This document shows positions 6,835-11,655 of a stretch of DNA of 11,655 nt, one piece after another; the first letter of the stretch is position 1, and every line of letters begins with the position of its first letter. A program made the position numbers and the translations under genes. This DNA is from JOPF136 sp035272605. Lineage in GTDB: Bacteria; Acidobacteriota; Terriglobia; Acidiferrales; UBA7541. Below the pieces are notes generated by a model. That model had not been told where the DNA came from. It worked only from the letters and a program-made list of their open reading frames with translations, and did no database searches. The stretch covers positions 1 through 11,655 of the forward strand of contig DATEQM010000248.1 in assembly GCA_035272605.1 (NCBI GenBank), read 5' to 3'.

Positions 6835-6933
6835 CTCGGCAGATGGGAGGATGCTCGGGATCGAAAACCGGACAAAGGTAGGGGCATTGAAGTGCCTGAA
6901 GTCTCATGTCAGGGCCGCGGCCGGGTTATGGGG

Positions 6934-6957
6934 AGCACAGACAGGATTGTCTGTGCT
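6934..6957. repeat. Palindrome overlapping the stop of the downstream PPK2 gene
   Basis: Perfect 10-bp arms AGCACAGACA (6934-6943) and TGTCTGTGCT (6948-6957) flank a four-base loop. Read on the minus strand it begins TAGCACAGAC, and that TAG is the PPK2 stop codon (6956-6958). No T-run follows, but a role in transcript ending or 3' stabilisation is plausible. The same GTAGCACAGAC unit occurs at 10304-10315. Confidence 0.75.
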
Positions 6958-7750
6958 ACAGGTGCTGCTCCATGGCCTCGACGAGCGTTTTCAGGACGGC
7001 GACGCGTGCGAAGTATTTGTCGTTGGCGGGAACAATCGTCCAAGGGGCTCGGGTGGTGCCGGTGCGCGCGAACATTTCCTCCGCCGCCGCGGTGTAGGCA
7101 TCCCACTTCTGGCGGTTGCGCCAGTCTTCCTCGGTGAGCTTGTAGGAACGGTAGGGATCGAGTTCGCGGCCGCGGAAGCGTTTGAGCTGCTCCCCGGGAG
7201 AAATGTGCAGCCAGAACTTCACGATGACCATTCCGAAGGACTGCTGGTGGCCCTCGAATTCACTGATTTCCTGGAAGGCGCGGCGCCAGTCGCGTTCCTG
7301 GGCAAACCCTTCCACGCGTTCCACCAGGACGCGCCCGTAATAGCTGCGATCGAAAATGGTGAGATGGCCCGCGCGGGGCAGATTGCGCCAGAAGCGCCAG
7401 AGGTAGTGGTGGGCCTTCTCCTCATCGCGCGGGGCGGCGAAGCTGACCACGGAGAAGCCGCGGGGATCGAGGGGAGCGGCGATGCGTTTGATGGCGCCGC
7501 CCTTCCCGGCGGCGTCCCATCCCTCCATGATGCACAACACGGGCACCTGGCGGCGGAAGATGCCGTATTCGGTCTTGAGCAGGCGCACCTGGAGGTCCAC
7601 CATGTGCGTTTTGTAATCGCGCTGGGAGAGTTTCTGCGAGAGCTGGGCGGCGGCCAGGCGGCTGCCCGCGGTCAGGCTGTTAACGGCCCGGGGCTCTGCA
7701 GCGACGGCGGGCTCGGGACCGTTTTCCCGCCGACGATTCGACTTAGACAT
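6956..7750 (-). CDS. PPK2-family polyphosphate:nucleotide phosphotransferase, catalytic-type
   Basis: PPK2 enzymes transfer phosphate between polyphosphate and nucleotides. This 264-residue protein has an intact P-loop, EGWDAAGKGGAIKR (76-89; Asp79, Lys83), and the second motif FDRSYYGRVLVERVEG (133-148; Asp134, Arg135). Lid and core signatures follow: VKFWLHIS near 177, EEDWRNRQKW near 207 and TRAPWTIVPANDK near 233. The wording is closest, from memory, to the C-terminal active domain of class II PPK2 (polyphosphate:AMP phosphotransferase), which would make ADP from AMP. A basic N-terminal tail of about 35 residues precedes the fold. The start ATG overlaps the upstream PPK2 gene by eight bases with a purine-rich SD (AAGAGGG), so the pair is coupled. 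The stop is embedded in a palindrome. Family assignment is firm; substrate direction is inferred. Confidence 0.93.
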   Translation of the reverse strand: MSKSNRRRENGPEPAVAAEPRAVNSLTAGSRLAAAQLSQKLSQRDYKTHMVDLQVRLLKTEYGIFRRQVPVLCIMEGWDAAGKGGAIKRIAAPLDPRGFSVVSFAAPRDEEKAHHYLWRFWRNLPRAGHLTIFDRSYYGRVLVERVEGFAQERDWRRAFQEISEFEGHQQSFGMVIVKFWLHISPGEQLKRFRGRELDPYRSYKLTEEDWRNRQKWDAYTAAAEEMFARTGTTRAPWTIVPANDKYFARVAVLKTLVEAMEQHL

Positions 7751-8582
7751 CGCCCTCTTCCTCCGCGGCTTCTTCCACGGGAGCCTTGGCGCGCGCCAAT
7801 CTCTGCCGCCCGGCCGATTGAACGGGGCCGGATTGCTCGCGCTCGGCAGGGCGAGCGTTCCATGCGGGCAGCGGAAACTTCAAGGCTGCTTCCATGCGAT
7901 CGACCAGCGTTTCCAGTGCACGCACGCGGGCCCAATGGAGATCCTCGGCCTCCAGCAGGGTCCAGGGAGCATAGGCGGTGCTCGAGCGCGCGAGCATTTC
8001 TTCCGCCGCCTTCAGCCACCGGCCGTAGTGTTTGTGCTGGCGCCAGTAGTCCTTGGTGACTTTCCAGCGCAGCAGGGGATCCTCGCGGTAGGCGCCATAG
8101 CGGCGCCGCTGCTCCTTTTTGGAAATGTGCAGCCAGAATTTGACCAGAACGGCGCCATCGTCCACGAGCCAGCGCTCGAACTCGTTGATCTGGGAATAGG
8201 CCTGGCGCCAGAGTTTTTTGCCGACCAGATGGTCGCAGCGGTCCTCCAGCACGCGCGCATACCAGGAGTGGTCGAAGATCACCATCTCGCCCTTGCCGGG
8301 AAGGGCGAGTTGGTAGCGCCAGAGAAAGTGGTAGCGCAACTCGAGAGGGGAAGGGGGCCGGCCACGATTCACCTGATAGAGGCGGGGATCGAGCAATTCG
8401 GAAAGCTTCTTGATGACCTCACCGCGGCCGCAAGCGTTCCAGCCTTCCAGACAGACAATTACAGGGACATTGGCTTCCTGGATGGCGTATTGCAGCAGGC
8501 GCAGGCGGCTTTGCAGAGCCTTGACACGCACAGTGGCGGCGGCCTTCGAGAGCTTCTTGTTGAGATCGAGTTCTTCCAGCAT
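7743..8582 (-). CDS. PPK2-family protein with degenerate P-loop, probable partner subunit
   Basis: A 279-residue protein with the PPK2 fold signatures: a P-loop position at 46-54 (EGWNACGRG), FDHSWYARVLEDR (103-115), VKFWLHISKKEQRRR (147-161) and AYAPWTLLEAEDL (203-215). Key positions differ from the catalytic consensus: Asp to Asn49, the P-loop Lys to Arg53, and DRS to DHS at 104-106. A non-conserved, first basic then acidic tail (about 236-279) ends the protein. In fused class II PPK2 proteins the N-terminal PPK2 domain is likewise the non-catalytic one, and this gene sits upstream of a canonical PPK2. Its stop lies inside the next gene's start region (8-base overlap). No good SD precedes its ATG; AGGAG is about 17 bases away. 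Likely a structural or regulatory subunit, though altered activity is possible. Confidence 0.88.
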   Translation of the reverse strand: MLEELDLNKKLSKAAATVRVKALQSRLRLLQYAIQEANVPVIVCLEGWNACGRGEVIKKLSELLDPRLYQVNRGRPPSPLELRYHFLWRYQLALPGKGEMVIFDHSWYARVLEDRCDHLVGKKLWRQAYSQINEFERWLVDDGAVLVKFWLHISKKEQRRRYGAYREDPLLRWKVTKDYWRQHKHYGRWLKAAEEMLARSSTAYAPWTLLEAEDLHWARVRALETLVDRMEAALKFPLPAWNARPAEREQSGPVQSAGRQRLARAKAPVEEAAEEEGDV

Positions 8583-8651
8583 AAATCGCGGTACAGCGAC
8601 TCCTGGCTGTGCGGCGTCTCACGAGGCAGCAGCAGCCGACAGGATGAAGGC

Positions 8652-8672
8652 CGGTCCCGCCGGGCGGGACCG
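8652..8672. terminator. Hairpin after the aldehyde dehydrogenase stop
   Basis: Perfect arms GGTCCCGCC (8653-8661) and GGCGGGACC (8663-8671) around one central base extend one further C-G pair on each side. The hairpin starts five bases after the dehydrogenase TAA. It lacks a T-run, so it is a weak intrinsic terminator at best and may serve 3'-end stability or partial termination ahead of the PPK2 pair. Confidence 0.5.
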
Positions 8673-8677
8673 CGGAA

Positions 8678-10198
8678 TTACCCCCCTGCTCCAAACGCTT
8701 CCGTATCAATCTGCGCGCGCTGCAAACGGTCCGAATAGTCCACGTAAATCGTCTTCCATTCGGAATAAAAATCGAGGGCCGCGTCGCCCGACTCGCGATG
8801 CCCGTTGCCGGTCTGCTTGGTGCCGCCGAAGGGCAGATGCGTCTCCGCCCCGATGGTGGGGGCATTCACGTAGACGATCCCGGTGTGCAGATCGCGCATG
8901 GCGGCGAAGGCGGCGTTGACGTCGCGGGTGTAAATCGCGGAACTCAGGCCGTAGGTCACGCCGTTCGCCACTTCGATGCCCTGCGAAAGGCCATCCACCG
9001 GAATCACCGAAACCACCGGTCCGAAAATCTCCTCCTGGGCGATGCGCATGCCGGGGGTAACGTCCGCGAAAATGGTAGGCTCGTGGAACCAGCCCTTGGC
9101 GTACGGCCCGCCCTCCAGACGATGGCCGCCCGCCACGAGCCTGGCGCCCTCGCCTTTTCCGATCTCCACGTACTCCATCACGGTGTGAAGCTGCTTCTGG
9201 CTAATCGCCGGCCCCATTTCCGTGGCGGGATGCAGGCCGTCGCCCACCTTCAGAGATTTGGCACGCGCGATGAAGCGGTCCAGAAACTCGCGATAGACCT
9301 TTTTATGGACGCCGACGCGACTGGTGGCCGTGCAGCGCTGGCCAGTGGTACCGAAACCGCCCCAGATGCAGCCGTCAACGGCCAGGTCGAGATTGGCGTC
9401 GTCCATCACCAGGATGATGTTCTTTCCGCCCAACTCGAGATGGCAGGGGCGGAGGAAGGGGGCGCACGCCTCGTTCACCTGGATGCCCACTTCCGTCGAG
9501 CCGGTAAAACTGAGCAGCTTCACACCCGGATGCTTGAGCATGGCCCTGCCGCACACGCTTCCGGCCCCCGATATCAGGTTCACGACACCGCGGGGCAGGC
9601 CCGCCTCGTGCAGCACATCGAAGAGGTTGTAGACGGAGAGCGGAGTTTCCTGCGCGGGCTTGATGACGGCCGTGTTGCCCAGGACGAGCGCGGGCATGAG
9701 CTTCCAGGAAGGGATGGCCATGGGAAAATTCCACGGGGTGATCAGCCCGCAAACGCCGATGGGCTGGCGCACGCACATGGCCGCTTTGTCGGGCAGTTCG
9801 GAGGGCGTGGTCTTGCCGAATTGCCGCCGCCCCTCTCCGGCCATGTAGTACGTCATGTCAATCGCTTCCTGGACGTCGCCGCGCGCTTCCGCCAGGACTT
9901 TTCCCATCTCCCGGGTCATGTCGCGAGCGAACTCTTCCTTGCGCCGGACCAGCAATTCGCCGGCGCGGAAGAGAATCTCGGCGCGTTTCGGCGCGGGCAC
10001 TTGGCGCCATTTGCGGTACGCCAGGGTGGCGGCGTCCACGGCGCGGGCCAAGTCCTCTTCGTTCGAGGCCGGAAACATTCCCACGAGGTCGTCCGTATTT
10101 GCGGGGTTGCGATTCTCGATGGCCGCGTTGCCGCGGGATTCCTGCCACTCCCCGTCGATGTAGTTCTTGTAAACCTTCGGTGCAACTGCCGTAGCCAT
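8678..10198 (-). CDS. NAD(P)-dependent aldehyde dehydrogenase
   Basis: Oxidises an aldehyde to a carboxylic acid with NAD(P)+ in the cytoplasm. In this 506-residue protein the ALDH signatures are complete: ITPWNFP with oxyanion-hole Asn157, cofactor Lys180 in VIKPA, FTGSTEVG at 231-238, general base Glu255 in HLELGGK, nucleophile Cys289 in GQRCT, and EEIFGP with Glu390. The C-terminal stretch GAETHLPFGGTKQTGNGHRESG (450-471), then SEWKTIYVDYS, recalls semialdehyde dehydrogenases such as the alpha-ketoglutarate semialdehyde type. The substrate cannot be fixed from sequence alone. The start at 10198 is chosen because AAGGAG lies five bases before it; an ATG 28 codons upstream (10282) has no SD and adds a non-family extension. 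A 7-bp hairpin (10217-10223 with 10232-10238) sits just upstream of the SD. The PPK2 pair follows after 95 bases. Confidence 0.93.
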   Translation of the reverse strand: MATAVAPKVYKNYIDGEWQESRGNAAIENRNPANTDDLVGMFPASNEEDLARAVDAATLAYRKWRQVPAPKRAEILFRAGELLVRRKEEFARDMTREMGKVLAEARGDVQEAIDMTYYMAGEGRRQFGKTTPSELPDKAAMCVRQPIGVCGLITPWNFPMAIPSWKLMPALVLGNTAVIKPAQETPLSVYNLFDVLHEAGLPRGVVNLISGAGSVCGRAMLKHPGVKLLSFTGSTEVGIQVNEACAPFLRPCHLELGGKNIILVMDDANLDLAVDGCIWGGFGTTGQRCTATSRVGVHKKVYREFLDRFIARAKSLKVGDGLHPATEMGPAISQKQLHTVMEYVEIGKGEGARLVAGGHRLEGGPYAKGWFHEPTIFADVTPGMRIAQEEIFGPVVSVIPVDGLSQGIEVANGVTYGLSSAIYTRDVNAAFAAMRDLHTGIVYVNAPTIGAETHLPFGGTKQTGNGHRESGDAALDFYSEWKTIYVDYSDRLQRAQIDTEAFGAGG

Positions 10199-10293
10199 GC
10201 CTACTCCTTCCCCTTCGCGCAGCTTGTGCGGGCTGCGCTCCACGATCGGCCGTCGCCCTACCGGCTGCAAATGGTGTGGCAACTCGCAAGGTT

Positions 10294-10311
10294 CACAGAC
10301 TAAAGTCTGTG
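10294..10311. repeat. Palindrome abutting the cupin gene stop
   Basis: Arms CACAGACT (10294-10301) and AGTCTGTG (10304-10311) pair perfectly around two bases. On the minus strand the unit reads GTAGCACAGACTTTAGTCTG, with its TAG (10312-10314) serving as the stop codon of the cupin-like gene. It shares GTAGCACAGAC with the palindrome at 6934-6957 and the CTTTAG centre with the one at 3767-3780. Confidence 0.75.
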
Positions 10312-11088
10312 CTACTTTGCCCCGCCGGCATCCTTGAACACGACAATGTAGAAGCGGCTGAGCTTCATTTCGTCCCGAGCGTCCCTGTCCTTTTCTTTCT
10401 TCTTCTGAGGCGTGATCTCCGTGATGGCCGCGGAAGTTCCGGCCGGAAGCCAGTAGAGATCCCCGCCATGCAGCTTGGTGGCCTTCGAACCCGCGGGCTC
10501 CACGCTCACCTGGGAATCGGAGAGAATGATAAATAGGCGCGGGAAGGGGGAACTCTCCGCGTTGTAGAACCTGCCGAGGGGGAGCGCGCCGGCCTCGACG
10601 AGGAGTTCGTCGGTCTCAAACGCGGGAGTCTCCACCACGGGTTTTCCCGCAGCCTCCACCGGGCAATCAAATGGGCCGTCAATGACCTTGATGCATCGGT
10701 TGCGCGGCGTTCCCTGCGGCTTGAGGAGCTCGATGGTGAAATTCTGGAAGGGCGTACCGGCGTCGGTGCGCACGAAGTGGGCAAAACCACCCTTGGAATA
10801 ATTGAGCTGGCCCTCATCCGCGGTGACATGCGCTTCGGGCTTGCCGGCGACACCGTTCACGAAATCTCCCGGCATCAGCGCCACGGCCAGGTACGGAAGG
10901 TCGTGCGCGTGGAGCAGCGTGGTATCGTGTCCGGCAATTTCGAAGTGCCAGGCCCGCACGTAGGCGTTTTCGAGCACCAAATGGTGGTGTGGCTCGTCCT
11001 TTATTGCCACGGCGGCAGACGAGGCGGGTACCTGAGCGCGCACGGAAAGTGTCAGCAGCAGAATTGCAGAAAAGAGCAGCGTTTTCAC
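10312..11088 (-). CDS. Exported two-lobed cupin-like protein of unknown function
   Basis: A 258-residue protein with a clear Sec signal peptide (MKTLLFSAILLLTLSVRA, cleavage likely after residue 18). The mature part begins with a DEPHHHLVLENAYVRAW stretch typical of secreted cupin-like proteins. Two cupin-like lobes are suggested: one around 49-110 (AGHDTTLLHAHDLPYLAVAL, with His60 and His62 as candidate metal ligands) and a second around 163-217 (PLGRFYNAESSPFPRLFIIL... GGDLYWLPAG) that lacks the His pair. Cys132 and Cys142 could form a disulfide. A highly charged Lys/Glu/Asp stretch covers 229-242. The start is GTG, four bases after GGAGG, with a sigma70-type promoter placing transcription start about 17 bases upstream. 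It reads towards the aldehyde dehydrogenase, but a palindrome separates them. The function is not recognised. Confidence 0.85.
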   Translation of the reverse strand: MKTLLFSAILLLTLSVRAQVPASSAAVAIKDEPHHHLVLENAYVRAWHFEIAGHDTTLLHAHDLPYLAVALMPGDFVNGVAGKPEAHVTADEGQLNYSKGGFAHFVRTDAGTPFQNFTIELLKPQGTPRNRCIKVIDGPFDCPVEAAGKPVVETPAFETDELLVEAGALPLGRFYNAESSPFPRLFIILSDSQVSVEPAGSKATKLHGGDLYWLPAGTSAAITEITPQKKKEKDRDARDEMKLSRFYIVVFKDAGGAK

Positions 11089-11111
11089 GGAGCCTCCGGA
11101 AGGCCAGAGGA

Positions 11112-11140
11112 AACCTACAGCCGAACGCCGCCCGAGTCAA
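11112..11140 (-). promoter_or_regulatory. Sigma70-type promoter of the cupin-like gene
   Basis: The minus strand shows TTGACT (11135-11140), exactly 17 bases, then TAGGTT (11112-11117). The predicted transcription start near 11105 leaves a short leader containing the GGAGG SD (11093-11097). Confidence 0.75.
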
Positions 11141-11220
11141 ACGGGGGCGGGGACGGCAGGCAATTCCGGCTGCTGGATGCGGGTGGAAGCAGCAGCGCGG
11201 CGCTTGCAAATCCAAGCAGA

Positions 11221-11252
11221 GCCCACGCATCGCTCAGGATGGCAGCGTGGGC
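11221..11252. repeat. Inverted repeat in the intergenic region right of the cupin gene
   Basis: Arms GCCCACGC (11221-11228) and GCGTGGGC (11245-11252) flank a 16-base loop. The minus strand of the loop and right arm contains CATCCTGAGCGA, a string I recall from dispersed non-coding repeats in several bacterial phyla. A smaller dyad, CCCGAT/ATCGGG, lies at 11316-11321 and 11329-11334. Apart from these and the promoter, the 271 bases from 11089 to 11359 show no gene. Confidence 0.55.
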
Positions 11253-11338
11253 GTCTTTTGCAGCATCCTTCCGAAAGCTCCGCGCTGACGGCTGCGGTCG
11301 TTACCGCGCAGGCTTCCCGATCGCAGACATCGGGACGC

Positions 11339-11362
11339 AAAAAGCGCGGAAAGCCCGCGCTA
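11339..11362 (-). terminator. Intrinsic-terminator-like palindrome at the stop of the peptidoglycan-binding gene
   Basis: On the minus strand the stem AGCGCGG/CCGCGCT (11355-11361 and 11343-11349) with a five-base loop is followed by TTTT, a fair Rho-independent terminator. Its first bases (GTAGCGCGGGC) supply the TAG stop of the upstream gene. They differ from the GTAGCACAGAC units elsewhere only by A/G transitions. Confidence 0.7.
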
Positions 11363-11655
11363 CTTTTTTGGCCGGGACGAGGAGCGGGCTGGAGGACTGG
11401 TGCCAGCGGCCGCACGGGGCTCCGGCGGCGTCTTGGGCTCGGGCGGGGCCAATCCGGAAGTCGCAGAGCCTAATCCCAATTTTTGGAGCGAGAGGGCCTC
11501 GATTTTACCGGTGGGCGGCAGGCTCTTGGACCGCTGAAACCCTTTCATTGCGGAAACTGTCTGGGGATCCCACTTCCCTGTGGGGTCGCCATCATAAAAA
11601 CCCTCGCGAGCCAGCGCCTGCTGGATCTCCCGAATGCGCGCGGGATCGGGGGCGA
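11360..11655 (-). CDS. Peptidoglycan-binding-domain protein, 5' part outside window
   Basis: Only the last 97 residues are visible. Residues 5-61 of the visible part form a PG_binding_1-type three-helix domain: IREIQQALAREGFYDG, then GKWDPQTVSAMKGFQRSKSLPPTGKI, then SLQKLGL. Such domains bind the peptidoglycan peptide or glycan and are often attached to cell-wall hydrolases. A disordered Pro/Ala/Ser-rich tail ending in RPKK follows. The frame stays open to the window edge, so the N-terminus, any signal peptide and any catalytic domain lie outside. An internal ATG at 11548 would cut the domain in half and is not the real start. The stop lies inside a terminator-like palindrome. Confidence 0.85.
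   Translation of the reverse strand, partial: APDPARIREIQQALAREGFYDGDPTGKWDPQTVSAMKGFQRSKSLPPTGKIEALSLQKLGLGSATSGLAPPEPKTPPEPRAAAGTSPPARSSSRPKK

Larger units (their letters stand above)
6654..6955. other. Control region upstream of hrcA, no gene
   Basis: This 302-base stretch holds no convincing gene on either strand. From the hrcA side it contains the start-proximal palindrome with the leader ORF, a perfect 10-bp palindrome CGCGATCGCG (6688-6697), the small dyad GTTCGGAAC (6786-6794), and the promoter at 6806-6834. It ends at the palindrome overlapping the upstream gene's stop (6934-6957). The implied 5' leader of hrcA is about 145 bases. Bases 6835-6933 show nothing beyond a weak GGCA/TGCC dyad near 6882-6895. 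Confidence 0.6.

Noticed and set aside
3986..8059. Plus-strand open frames at 3986-5086, 5685-6812 and 6815-8059 opposite dnaJ, hrcA and PPK2
   Set aside because: Each is antisense to a well-identified gene and has no recognisable domain. The 6815-8059 frame also crosses the hrcA promoter and the PPK2 stop palindrome.
10199..10282. 28-codon N-terminal extension of the aldehyde dehydrogenase
   Set aside because: No SD at 10282, residues unlike the family, and AAGGAG is ideally placed for the ATG at 10198.
10200..10293. Promoter TTGCCA-N16-TAGGGC ahead of the aldehyde dehydrogenase
   Set aside because: The -10 hexamer matches consensus too poorly and the spacer is short; not reported as a feature.
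8798..10303. Plus-strand open frame of 501 codons opposite the aldehyde dehydrogenase
   Set aside because: Mirror frame of a GC-rich gene. The minus-strand protein has the complete ALDH motif set, SD and start.
11089..11359. Possible tRNA or small RNA among the hairpins
   Set aside because: The dyads do not form a cloverleaf, there is no T-loop or CCA context, and the stems read as independent repeats.
1..11655. CRISPR array, insertion sequence or prophage
   Set aside because: No regularly spaced direct repeats, transposase motifs or phage genes are visible. The palindromes are isolated and near gene ends.

Overview
The window reads as a GC-rich chromosomal segment of a member of the Acidobacteriota. 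This is an inference from three things: the co-location of hrcA-grpE-dnaJ with rsmE, lepB and carA; a secreted cupin-like protein and a secreted HEAT-repeat protein of the kind common in that phylum; and short GC-rich palindromes at gene ends. No rRNA, tRNA, CRISPR array, transposase or phage gene is visible. Nine of the ten sizeable genes are on the minus strand, so the text below follows transcription from right to left.

Right edge (11655 to 10199): the C-terminal part of a peptidoglycan-binding-domain protein ends in a terminator-like palindrome. A secreted two-lobed cupin-like protein follows, with a clear sigma70-type promoter (TTGACT-N17-TAGGTT), an SD and a GTG start. Middle (10198 to 6956): an NAD(P)-dependent aldehyde dehydrogenase is followed by two overlapping PPK2-family genes. 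The first PPK2 has a degraded Walker A motif and the second a canonical one. Together they look like a two-domain class II PPK2 (polyphosphate:AMP phosphotransferase) split into two translationally coupled cistrons.

Heat-shock block (6834 to 3839): a strong promoter (TTGACG-N17-TAAAAT) drives hrcA, grpE and dnaJ, with no dnaK between them. The hrcA start has no SD of its own. It sits directly behind a 9-bp palindrome and a 9-codon leader ORF whose stop overlaps the hrcA ATG. No CIRCE operator is recognisable.

Left part (3734 to 1): a plus-strand exported HEAT-repeat protein converges on dnaJ over a palindromic repeat and diverges from rsmE. Then come rsmE, lepB and carA (cut by the window edge) on the minus strand. 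carA appears to start at a CTG codon behind a perfect SD.

The genes cover protein quality control and export (HrcA/GrpE/DnaJ, LepB), rRNA modification (RsmE), arginine/pyrimidine precursor synthesis (CarA), polyphosphate-linked nucleotide metabolism (PPK2 pair) and aldehyde oxidation. The most interesting signals are the split PPK2 pair, the hrcA leader architecture, the palindromes whose first bases supply the TAG stop of three different genes, and the probable CTG start of carA.
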